From Areca catechu (taxonomy: Eukaryota > Streptophyta > Magnoliopsida > Arecales > Arecaceae), in the NCBI GenBank assembly GCA_021397845.1, contig CM038043.1, positions 29,511,501 to 29,575,500 on the forward strand: DNA of 64,000 nt, written 5' to 3'. The notes beneath the pieces are model-generated. The model worked only from the letters and a program-made list of their open reading frames with translations, did not search any database and was not told where the DNA came from. Shown in pieces: positions 9,863 through 19,753 of the stretch (the first letter of the stretch is position 1; every line of letters begins with the position of its first letter). Made by a program: the position numbers and the translations under genes.

Positions 9863-11431
9863 ATCAAAGAGGAATATGAGTCGTGTAAGGATTTTAAGAC
9901 TGTGTACCAGGATCTAACTCAAGGACCATCTAGTGACCATAAGGATTATACCCTTTTAGATGGCTTTCTGTTCTTTAAGAATAGGCTTTGCATCCCTAGA
10001 ACTTCTCTTAAGGAATTTTTGATTTGGGAAATTCATGCTGGAGCTTTAGCTGGCCATTTCGGAAAAGACAAGACCACCCTAGCTATTGAAGACCACTTTT
10101 TCTGGCCTAGCTTAAAAAGAGATGTAGCACACATTGTGGCTAGGTGTCGGACCTGCGCTATTGCCAAACAGCGAAAACAAAACACCGGCCTTTATACCCC
10201 ACTCCCTGTCCCAGATCGTCCTTGGCAAGATGTGAGCATGGACTTTGTGTTAGGTTTTCCTAAGACCCAGAGGAGGCATGACTCTGTCTGTGTTGTAGTC
10301 GACCAATTTTCCAAGATGGCCCATTTCTTGCCTTGTTCCCAAACATTTGATGCGTCTAAGGTAGCCAACCTGTTCTTTAATGAGATAGTTCGACTACATG
10401 GCCTACCTAAGACAATTGTTTCCGATAGGGATGTCCGGTTCACCAGCTATTTCTGGAAAACCCTTTGGCATAAGTTAAGGACAAAACTTAAGTTTTCAAC
10501 TACCTATCATCCCCAGACTGATGGCCAAACCGAAGTAGTGAACCATAGTTTAGGCAATCTGTTAAGGTGTCTTGTTGGTGAAAACATTAGGAACAGGGAT
10601 TTGTACTTACCTAGAGCTGAATTTGCATACAATGACTCGGTCAATAGGTCTACGGGTAAAAGTCCATTTGAAATTGTGCATGGTTACAAACCTCACACAC
10701 CTCTTGACCTAGCTCCTTTACCAGTCCACACACGAGTCTCCGAGTCTGCCAAAGTTTTTGCACAGCATATAAAAGATTTGCATAAAGAAATTCATGCCAA
10801 AATAAATTTAAGTAATGAAACTTATAAGAAGTTGGCTGATTCTCAAAGGCGAGTCAAAACTTTTGATGAGAGAGACTATGTAATGATCAGGTTAAGGCCT
10901 GAACGGTTTCCTCCTGGAACCGTTAGAAAGTTACATGCTAGAGGAGCTGGACCATTTAGAGTGGTGAAGAGAGTAGGATCCAATGCCTATGTGCTCGAGT
11001 TACCTCCAGAACTAGGCATTAGCTCCACATTCAACATTACAGACCTAGTAGAGTATAGAGAGCTAGTTGTGATTCCCAGTGAGCCTTTTGAACCTAATCC
11101 TACTCTTGAGAGTGAACCCAACCCTGTGTGTCCACCAATAAACTGGCCTGTGAGGAAAGAGCAGATTGAAAAGATCCTAGATGATCAGGTTATCTCTACT
11201 CGTAATCGAGGATACCAAAGATATCTGGTCTGCTGGCAAGGAAGGCCAGATTCGGATGACTCTTAGATCTCCCGAGAAGAATTACAAGAATTGGACCCAG
11301 ACCTCTTGGAGAGATACCAGAGCCAACTTGATCCATACTTGACAGGGTCGAGTTCCTCCCACCCTGGGAGAATTGGTGCGGGCACCAGACTCAGAAGAAG
11401 ACTTCAGAGCTCCATCTGGATCTCTGATTGA
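9863..11431 (+). pseudogene. Integrase with C-terminal chromodomain, element B
   Basis: The longest open stretch of the window (454 codons from 9902). An HHCC zinc domain (HAGALAGHFG ... CRTCAIAKQ) is followed by the DDE core with all three acids visible (SMDFVLGFP, SDRDVRF, GQTEVVNH), a GPF module (AGPFRVVKRVGSNAYVLELP), and a chromodomain from about 11155 (IEKILDDQV, YQRYLVCWQG, DSDDS). A TAG at 11264 replaces the Trp expected after DDS; the frame then runs about 19 codons into the 3' LTR. Chromodomains of this type direct integration to heterochromatin in chromoviruses; that role is inferred here. Confidence 0.9.
11366..11372 (+). promoter_or_regulatory. Polypurine tract, element B
   Basis: Short purine run gggagaa immediately before the LTR tip. 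The surrounding gtcgagttcctcccaccc is also conserved in D (57470-57487) and, reversed, in E (59710-59740). Confidence 0.6.
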
Positions 11432-13010
11432 CCTTGCCCGAAGAATTAGGGTTTTCTGGTTTGTAATAAGGGATGACTTGATCAACTCAATTTTAGCTTG
11501 AGTCTGTATTCCCTGCAACTTATTTTTTGTTGAGTCATGTTGACTCAGTAGTGGTCTAGGACTTCAACCTGGGTATCACATTTTCTCCCAAGGCCAAGCA
11601 AGTGGGCGCCACATTCCCAGCCACACTCCCAGCCACATGCCTGAGTCCAGGGGGCGCCACATCTCCATCCAGTATGCTCTGGTCCCCACACCAAAAGATA
11701 GCAGGTCCCTTCTCTCATGCGCCATTTGAGGAGAAAGCAATCTGGGATCCACAATTCAAGGGGGCGGCCCACAATTTTCCATAAGAGCCAAGCTATGAAA
11801 AGAAAGAAATTCTTCTTGGAGAGTACTTCAAGGGGGCGCCCATTCCATGCCAAAAATGCCCAAAGCAAAGATGGGAAGAACCATGACTTAGGGAGAAAGA
11901 AAAGGAGGAGTCCAAAAGAGTTGAGCCATGAAAGGAATGAAATTCTCTCTTGAAGAACAAGGCTAGGAGGCGCCACTTACCTTCCTTTTAAGCCTCCAAT
12001 CAATTTTTTTTGGAACCTTTGGCCGGCCATATGTGTAGGGATTGATCCTACAATCCTAATTTGAAGATCCCCTCCTTTAGTCCCACATGGGAAGATGTAA
12101 AACCCTACTCTCTTGTAAAGTCCTATAAATTAAACCCTTCTTGTAAATTTGAAAGTAATCTGATGAATGAATTCAAACTTTTGTGTGAGCAAACTCTGTG
12201 TTTTCTCTCTTTTGCACTTGCATCCAGGTGTTGAGCTCCGTGAGGGAGTAAATCCGGGTTCCCCAGGAACCTTGAGGAGGTGTGAGATCTCCAAACCTCA
12301 AAACCTAGGTTTGCCACTTCACTCCAAAACCCTAGCCGCCCATCATCCTTTTCTTTCCACCAAGCCCTAGCCTATCCCACCTCTCACAGCCACTCTCTTC
12401 AAGTCAAGGCCGACCACCAGCATCCGGGTCCAGCCCGGATACTTTAGATCCAGAGCAATTCCCAGAGGAAGTCAGATCAGCCTCCAGGAGAATCCGGATT
12501 TCAGCAACTTCAGCTTTCAAGTTCTTCAATCTGGTAAATCCTTCCTTGAGTATCTGATTCCATCACTTGTTCCTCTTCTTTCCCAGATCTTGAGTCCAGG
12601 AGAAGCCGACTCAGCCACATGACCAGTATTGGAGGATCCATTGCGAAGATATCCGAATCCGAGGATCCAACAATCTGCTCGAGAGAGTTCTTCCACCAAA
12701 ACTCTGTGAAGATCACTGTCTGGTCGGTAACCCATCTCTTCTCTTTATTTCTGTCTTGTTGAAAGTTCAGAGCGAAACCCTAGGTCTGGGAGTTTCTCAA
12801 CCCCCAGCGATCCGTTACTTCTGAACTACTCTGATAACCCAGTTTTATTTAAATTATGCTTTCAATTATTACCTAGTTTCTTTCAATTTAGTTTAACTTT
12901 CCTTTTAGTCAAAGCCGACTTCTGAAAATATTAAAAAAAAAAACAACAAAAAAAAGAATTAGTCTTAATTTACTTCCGCATCGCATCATCTTCTCTTTTG
13001 TTCTGCATCA
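11374..13010 (+). repeat. 3' LTR of element B (full length)
   Basis: 1637 bp, starting TGGTGCGGGCACCA and ending ...gttctgcatca. It provides the reference for the A LTR, the truncated B 5' LTR and solo LTR H. TATAAAT is at 12124-12130. Bases 13011-13015 (aggat) are the presumed target duplication. Confidence 0.9.
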
Positions 13011-13029
13011 AGGATTTTTGGTGCATATT

Positions 13030-14212
13030 TATTTTCAATTTTTGAAATTACCCTTCCGCTGCATTGCACCGGATCCCAACAATAGGGACCCTCCCAATTT
13101 GGTGCAAGTTTTCCCTATTTAGTTGGTCGAGATATAGTTGTTCGGCACAGAACAAGGTCTCCAAACTGAAAGACTCGAGCCTTGACTCTTGAATTATAAT
13201 ATCGCGCTACTCTTTGTCGATATGCTGCCATCTTCATCTATGTCTGTAATCTGGAATTTTCAAGCAAATCTAATTCAATCCTTCTTCGAACAGCATTATC
13301 AGACTCTTCGAAGCAGTCAGTTCTTCTTGAACAGAGAACAATCTTTATAGGCAACATAGCTTCACTCCCATAAGACAGATTGAACGGGGATTCTCCTACC
13401 GTAGATCGAGGAGTTGTTCGCTAAGCCCATAAGACGGAGTTAAGTTCATTAGCCCAAGCTCCCTAGGCTTCATTTAATCGGATTTTCAATCCATGCAGGA
13501 TCGCTCAATTAGTTACCTCGGCTTCCCCATTAGCTTGAGGGTGTCCGATAGTTGTCAATTTGTGAGGAATACCATATTGAGCACAGAAATCCTTGAACCT
13601 CTGATTATCAAACTGCCTCCCATTATCTGTAATGATAGCATAAGGAATTCCAAACCTATATATGATAAAATTTTTGACAAATATTTCAACTTTTGCTTCA
13701 GTGATCAAAGCTAGGGGCTCAGCTTCTATCCATTTTATGAAATAATCAATGGCAACAATCATAAATTTTCGCTGTCTAGAAGCTAGAGGAAATGGATCAA
13801 GTATATGCATTCTCCATTGAGCAAATGTCAAAGAAGCCGTTAACTGTGTTAGCTGACTGGCAGGATGCCTTTGAATATTTGCATACCTTTGAGAAGAATC
13901 ATATTTTCTTACAAAATCTAGAGCATCCTTTTATGTAGTCGGCCAATAATATCCCTGCCTTATAATTTTATAGGCTAAAGACCTTCCTCCGAAATGATTA
14001 TCGTATATTCCTTCATGCACTTCTCTAAGAGCATAATCTGCATCTGATGGAGATAAACACTTCAACAACGACTGGGAAAATGATTTTTTATATAATAAAC
14101 CATCCAGGATTACATACTGAGATGCAGTCTTTCGGAGTTGTTTAGCCTCTACATTATTTTCGAGCAATACTTCATTAGTCAGATATTTTATTATCAGACT
14201 CATCCAATCCAT
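13030..14212 (-). pseudogene. Integrase of element C (broken)
   Basis: Zinc-domain part (LREVHEGIYDNHFGGRSLAY, then YYWPT), DDE core pieces (IVAIDYFIKWIEAEPLA, IITDNGRQFDN, ANGEAEVTN) and a C-terminal GPY module (KLAPNWEGPY near 13080-13110). The usual CxxC of the zinc domain reads as KYDSSQ, so both cysteines are lost. Several stops lie between the parts. The B insertion starts just past the GPY module. Confidence 0.82.
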
Positions 14213-14412
14213 TTCAGGTTATATTTGCAGAACCTTTTCTTTTTCAGTTGTTGAAATACTTGGGATTTCTAGATTTTCCATAAAAGTACGACCCATTTGG
14301 TCGGGTGGAGAAGTAGCCAATCTGGATAATGAATCGGCTCAAGAATTTTTAATCTAGGGATGTGACTGATGTCCCATGAATCAAATAAAGCTCCAAACTC
14401 TCGAACCTTTTT

Positions 14413-15243
14413 CTAATACAAAGCTAAAGTGGCATCGCGGACTTCAAAATCTCTTTTTACCTGGTTAATGATCAATTGTGAATCAGATAATACTTTCAAT
14501 CTTCGAACATTCACCTCTTTTGCAATTCTTAAACCAGCCAGGAGGGCTTCATATTCAGCTTGTTTATTAAAAACTTTGAAAGAGAATTGGAGTGCATACT
14601 CTATGACATCTCCATTCGGGCTAGATAAGATCAACCCTGCTCCACAACCAGAGGAATTGGATGCTCCATCCACATGTAATATCCAAGATGCATCAGTCAT
14701 CCCCATTTCATTGGATGGTTGAACTTCCTTCTCATTATCACCCCAGGTACATTCAGCTATAAAATCAACCAGTACTTGAGCTTTCATTGCAGATCGAGAC
14801 CGATAAGTGATGTCATACTCAATTAATTTGAATCCCCATTTTTCCATCCGACCAGAAGTATCACGACATTGCAAAACAATCCTCAGAGGTTGATCGGTCA
14901 ATACAACAATTTGAAGGGATTGAAAATATGGCCTGAGGCGTTTGGCCGATATCACCAAGGTATAAACAATCTTCTGGAGTTTTGGGTACCTCGTCTCCGC
15001 ATCATGAAGAACTTTGCTAATATAATAAATAGGCTTGTGTGATTCATCAGAGTCATTTCTGACCAACACAGAACTAATTGCTTCATCAGATGCAACCAGA
15101 TAAAGATACAAACCTTCTCCTTCTTGAGGTTTAGACAATATGATCGGGTTTGTCAAATACTTCCTAAGCTCTTTAAATACTGACTGACAGTCATCCGACC
15201 AATTAAATTTCTTGGTTTTCCATAACGCCTTGAAGAAAGGCAA
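14413..15243 (-). pseudogene. RNase H plus second archaeal-type RNase H, element C
   Basis: A 276-codon open stretch. The first domain has KFNWSDDCQ, LVASDEAISSVLV, PIYYISKVLH and LTDQPLR. The second begins WILHVDGASNSSGCGAGL (catalytic Asp), continues AEYEALLAGLRIA (Glu) and VLSDSQLIINQV (Asp). A second RNase H of this kind is the hallmark of the Tat lineage. The first domain is followed by a tether to the second with no stop between. Confidence 0.85.
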
Positions 15244-16295
15244 ACATCTTTCAACTGAACGAGAGATGAATCGGCTTAACGAAGTGATTCATTCAGTCAA
15301 CTGTTGGACTTCTTTCTTATTAGCTGGAGGTCTCATATCCAAGATGGCTCGGATCATTTCTAGGTTGACTTCAATCTCCCGCTTCGTAACCATAAAGCCT
15401 AGAAATTTCCAAGAAGTTATACCAAAAATACATTTGGTCAAATTTAATTTCATGTGATTTTGCCGCAAAATATCAAAGGCTAACTATAAATGTTTAATAT
15501 GATCATCAGACTGATTACTCTTAATGATGATATCATCTATATATACCTCCATAGTCTTTCCAATTTGACCTTCAAAGATCTTGTTTACTAACCTCTGATA
15601 AGTAGCTCCAGGTTTTTAAGACCAAATGGCATCACTTTGTAATAATATATCCCTCGATCTTTGATGAAAGATGTCTTTTTTTCATCTGCTGGACTCATTC
15701 GTATCTGATTATATCCAGAGAAAGCCCCTATAAAACTTAAAAATTTATGTCCGGCCGTTGCATCAACCAGTTGATCAATTTTAGGCAAAGGAAAAATATC
15801 TTTGGGACATGCCTTATTAAGATCAGTATAATCTATGCATATCCTCTATTATTCATTAGCTTTCCTGACCATTACTGCATTGGTAAGCCAGTCAGGATAG
15901 TGAACTTCTCTGATAAATCCAGCATCAAGCAAGTTAGTCACTTCTTCATTGATAACTTTTTATCTTTCTGGGACAAGATTTTGTTTCTTTTGTCAAACAA
16001 GTCGACTAAGCAGATCAACCTTGAGCTCATGCATAATCATTTCAGTCGGAATCCCCAACATATCGACAGCCGCCCATGCAAATATATTAGCACTTTTTTG
16101 CAGAAAGTCGATCAACTTCTTCTTTTGGTCATCAGTAAGTGAACTTCCAATCTGAACAATTTTAGTAGGATCTTCCTTTGTCAAGGGAACATGAATAGTC
16201 CTTTCTACTGATATGCTGGCTCCTTCAATCGGATCATGTGGATTCATTTGTTCGGAGGTTGATTTGTTGATTGATTGTTGATTCTGAATTGTCAA
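15244..16295 (-). pseudogene. Reverse transcriptase of element C (broken)
   Basis: Blocks recognisable on the minus strand: an N-terminal part (DDQKKKLIDFLQKSANIFAW at about 16100), FPLPKIDQLVDATAGHK with FLSFIGAFSGYNQIRM near 15720, VMPFGLKN near 15615 and the catalytic YIDD at 15532-15543. The expected Asp in the FSGYNQI block is Gly-Ala-Phe (usual form is MDAFSGYNQI). Stops and indels interrupt the frame. Confidence 0.8.
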
Positions 16296-16569
16296 ACATT
16301 AACGAGCCATCTGTTGGTTTCCTCTTACTTCTCCAATCTCGTTTTGGATTGGAAACTTCATCAAAAATGATATGTTGATACAATGGCTTGGAACTTATTT
16401 CGGGCAGGCCTTCGTAAAATGGCATTATAAGTAGAAGGAATCCGAACAACCATAAAAGTAAGAGGGAAAGTCCTTTGCTTCGGTGCTATCCCGAGAGTCA
16501 CAGGGAGTGTGATTTCTCCTTCTACTCCACAGAATTTCCTCCAAACCCAGTCAATGGCACATGAATTCT

Positions 16570-16794
16570 TCATAACTTATTAGTTGGTAAATTCATCTTG
16601 ATAAATGCATCGTAAAGCAAGACCTTAGTTGAACTTCCATCATCGATCAAAATTCTATGTACATCATAGTTCGCAATAATTGCGCAAATCACTACAGGAT
16701 CATATGAGATGTCTGACCTCTTGTAAGTCATCATCAAAAAAGATAACACTTCCTCGAAGCCTTTTGGGACTCCGATCATCTTCAAAACATGCAT
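16570..16794 (-). pseudogene. Protease region of element C
   Basis: An open stretch containing YDPVVICAIIANYDVHRILI followed by DDGSSTKVLLYDAF. DDGSS is the protease active-site form usual in Tat-type elements (D-x-GSS). It is followed to the left by VTLGIAPKQRTFPLTFMVV, a typical protease C-terminal part, after a stop. Confidence 0.72.
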
Positions 16795-18363
16795 GGCAAA
16801 TCATTCTGATTGATCCATTAGTCTGTTGTTGGTTTGGGATCTCCGGCCCATCAGTGATCATCCTTAGAACTACTGGCCTTGGCACTGTCACCTCAATTGG
16901 TCAGTTTCGATTTTGATTTTGGACATATCTGCCCAAATAGCCCTGCTTAATCAAAGCTTCAATCTCATCTCATAGTTGGATACATTCTTCCGTTGTATGC
17001 CCCTGATCACGATGATACCGACAATATTTAGCCTTATTTCACATGTCTGGCAGGGCTCTCATTGGCCTTGGCCTTTGAAGAAAACTTTCTTTCTCAATTT
17101 CCATTAGAATCTTCTCTCTTAGGAGAGTTAGGAGGGTATATGCATCAAATCGATTGACATAGTTCATGCCGACCAATTCCCTCGACCTTTGACCTTGCTA
17201 TTGAATTGATTGGACCTTAGGGAATCGGGATTCATCCTCCTTGGGTTTCTTCTTACTTGGCACCAATTTTCTCTCTATCTATCATCGGCTCAAGGTCTGT
17301 TCTTCGACCTGGGTGTACTTTTGAGCACGGGCTAGTAACTCGGAGTAATTTGTCAGAAATTTTTTATCCAAGGAGAATGTGAATCAGGAGGCTCGTAAGC
17401 CCTTTTTCATAGTAGACATCGCTACATATTCATTGAGATATGAAATCTCCAATATGGCAGAATTAAACCTCTTGATGTAATCTCTCAAAGACTCCCCTTT
17501 CTACTACTGAATAAAGAATAAGCTATCAGAATTTCTAGGCATTTTCCTTCTTGTTCTGAAGTGGGAGACGAACAACTTCTCTAACTGACTGAATGAATGA
17601 ATGGTGTCTGGTTGTTGACTTGAATACCACATTCTTGCTAATTTCTTTAAGGTCGCAGGGAAGGCAGGACGACGAAGTGCATCTGATGCCCCCTAGATCA
17701 ACATAAGGCTTTAAAGCTACCCAAATAATCCAAAGGGTCAGACGACCCATCATACAACTCAATTTATGGGACCCTGAAATGATGTGGAATTCTTTCCTCC
17801 ATAACCTTTTTAGAATTACGTGGGAAGATATCATAACTTGGTGCTGCATCCTCTATTTTCCTCTGCTCAAGAACTCTAGCAATCTACAACTCTAACTTTC
17901 TGAACATCTTATCAAAGTCATTTGCTTTTGTAAGATGTTGAACTTAGGTATTATCAGGAGTCGATTCTTTAGATGACATCGAACAAGATCATGGACGTTT
18001 CCCCTTATTCCGCTTCTTGATGTGATGGTGAGATCGGTGATGATGCTTTGAAGGGGATTGTTGACCTGAAGAATATTGATAAGATGAATGTCTTCTTGGA
18101 CTGGGATGTTTACTTACCTAAAGAGAGGGTTATCGGCTACTCCTTGATACAACAAGTTGTGATGGCTCTTTCGCGGCGATCTCTTGAAGGTTTTGTATTG
18201 CTGTAGTAAGTGCTACCACCTTGTCACACAGGGTGTTTAACCTTTCTTGATCCATGTTTCTAGCAGGCAAGCCTCCCACCCTTTCACCAAGAATAGAATC
18301 GTTCCCCTTTGAAGAATGGGGAATATCTTATGCTGGCAAATTTCTCTTCCTACCTTTCACCAT
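16795..18363 (-). pseudogene. Gag of element C (broken)
   Basis: ATG at 18363 (MVKGRKRNLPA, then a TAA). Capsid sequence of Retrotrans_gag type is readable around 17550-17690 (FPATLKKLARMWYSSQQPDT, FVSHFRTRR), and a Tat-type zinc knuckle around 16960-17030 (YCRYHRDQGHTTEEC). Stops are frequent. Assignment rests on these motifs and the position between primer site and protease. Confidence 0.72.
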
Positions 18364-18403
18364 GCTTCCTTCTAGATTCTTGAAACTCTTTCACTGAGTT
18401 CAC

Positions 18404-18421
18404 CTACCTGGCATGCCAATC
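18404..18421 (-). promoter_or_regulatory. Probable primer binding site of element C
   Basis: On the minus strand TTGGCATGCCAGGTAGGT directly follows the presumed LTR end ...gatgaaaca. This resembles the ttggcgygccaggtagg primer-site context of many plant Ty3 elements; the exact tRNA is not assigned. Confidence 0.5.
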
Positions 18422-18633
18422 TGTTTCATCAAAACAAATTACAACAAGCTTTAATTAAAAGAGAAGTGGATTGAGCTGATTTGATCTAGCTCCCCGCCAT
18501 CTTCTTGGAGGATTTGGGTGTTGATGTAGCTCTCAAGCTTGTTAATGGAGTCTAAATGGAAATAGATAAGATCTGAAGGAAGGCTAAGTAAAGGGTGGTC
18601 TGGAAAAAGAATCCCATCTTCATCACACGGTGG

Positions 18634-18641
18634 TATTTATA
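18634..18641 (-). promoter_or_regulatory. TATA box in LTR C
   Basis: TATAAATA on the minus strand, about 90 bp downstream of the minisatellite and about 210 bp before the LTR end. Confidence 0.5.
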
Positions 18642-18730
18642 GGCCATAAAGCTAACCGCTTACAGCTATCATCTAGCTATTAAATAGTTAAACCAAGACA
18701 TGAGCAAGTGCAACAAAAGGCTATCCATAG

Positions 18731-19256
18731 TTGATCATGCCTATTCTAGATGTTGAATGATCTTTGCATTACTTGAACATTGATCAGCTTTATCTCTCTC
18801 AGAAGTTAGTCAATCTTATGCCTGTCGAGAGTTGATCAGCCTCATGATTCTTCGGCATTGATCGGCTTTACACCTCTTAGGTGTTGATCAAACTTTGTGC
18901 CTCTTGGGCATTGATCAGCTTTACGCCTCTTGGATGTTGATCATCCTTATGTCTATTGGGCATTGATCGACTTTATGCCTCTTGGACGTTGATCAAACTT
19001 GTGCCTCTTGGGCATTGATCGGCTTTACACCTCTTGGGCATTGATCAGCCTTGTGCCTCTTGGGCATTGATCGGCTTTACGCCTCTTGGGCATTGATCAG
19101 CCTTGTACCTCTTGGGCATTGATTAGATTTATGCCTCTTGGATGTTGATCAAACTTGTGCCTCTTGGTCATTAATTAGCTTTATGCCATTGGGCGTTGAT
19201 TATCCTTGTGCCTCTTGGGCATTGATCGACTTTATCTTTCTCGGGCATTGAGTTGC
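18731..19256 (-). repeat. 26-bp minisatellite in U3 of element C
   Basis: About 20 tandem units of 26 bp centred on TTGATC (plus-strand unit cctcttgggcattgatcggc followed by tttacg). Two variants, ...gggcattgatcggc and ...ggatgttgatcaaac, often alternate, giving a 52-bp higher-order period. The array becomes more diverged towards 18731. Its position upstream of the TATA box suggests enhancer-like repeats. Confidence 0.85.
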
Positions 19257-19276
19257 CATGTTCAATGCCCAATGCA

Positions 19277-19753
19277 ATAAAGTGGTCATGATTTAAGGTT
19301 CCCCTAGGGTTATGAGAGGTGGAACAGGGTGACTCAGGATCAGGTTCGATATTGGACTCCTGGGTTCTTTCTATGGTACCTAATCGATTCTCTACTTGGT
19401 CTAACCTAGTGGTTAACTGGTCAGTCCTATGGGTTGCTTGATGATTGGAATGGGTCAACTGGTCAAATATTTGGTCTATTTGGTCGAACCTATGGTTCAT
19501 TTGTTTTTGGGATTGGGTCAATTGGTTCATCTAGGTATTGGTTTGGTCAAGCTTATGATTCAACTGTTCATTCATGATTCTTATGAGAGATTCAAGACTG
19601 GACTCCACGGTTGAACTGGATTGGGGTTTGGGCTTTTTGTATTGGGTTCCTAGTCTAATGGTCATGCACTCAACAAATAGATAATCAAGGTGAAATGATC
19701 CAACCAAGCATGCAGGGGTTAGTACAAGCTAGGGTTTCTTAGACCTAGAGTCA
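19277..19753 (-). pseudogene. Gag N-terminal fragment and leader end of element G
   Basis: From ATG at 19665 a frame with one TAG (near 19533) encodes a coiled-coil-like stretch rich in DQ units (RFDQIDQIFDQLTHSNH, RLDQVENRLGTIERTQ, then EPDPESP). It matches the N-terminus of D Gag (NRFDQLEGRVGTIQRTH, EPDPESP). The remaining gag is cut off by element C at 19276, and the leader is interrupted at 19753 by the copia block and resumes at 51839. Confidence 0.72.

Larger units (their letters stand above)
4564..13010 (+). mobile_element. Element B: autonomous-type Ty3/gypsy chromovirus, degenerate
   Basis: Complete order 5' LTR (truncated)-PBS-gag-PR-RT-RH-IN-chromodomain-3' LTR. Coding regions carry several stops and frameshifts, so it is dead. 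Integrase motifs and the chromodomain place it among plant chromoviruses; the clade (Galadriel- or CRM-like integrase, canonical-looking chromodomain) is uncertain. The 3' LTR is followed by aggat, its presumed target duplication, and then by integrase sequence of element C. B is thus nested in C. Confidence 0.92.
13011..19276 (-). mobile_element. Element C: Tat-like Ty3/gypsy retrotransposon, degenerate, interrupted by B
   Basis: Minus-strand order from right to left: LTR, primer site, gag, protease, RT, RNase H plus a second archaeal-type RNase H, integrase. The dual RNase H and the gag knuckle type point to the Tat/Ogre branch. The 3' end was split off by insertion of B at 13010 and lies left of the window. 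The outer (right) boundary near 19276 is approximate; beyond it lies gag of element G, so C probably inserted in G. Confidence 0.85.
18422..19276 (-). repeat. 5' LTR of element C
   Basis: About 855 bp. The inner end (18422) is set by the primer site. The outer end near 19276 is a guess, placed where gag-like sequence of G begins and where a terminal ...ca occurs. It contains the minisatellite in U3 and a TATA box closer to the inner end, which is the expected order for an LTR. Confidence 0.6.

Noticed and set aside
18731..19256. CRISPR-like array
   Set aside because: Units are contiguous 26-bp tandem repeats without unique spacers, inside a plant LTR.
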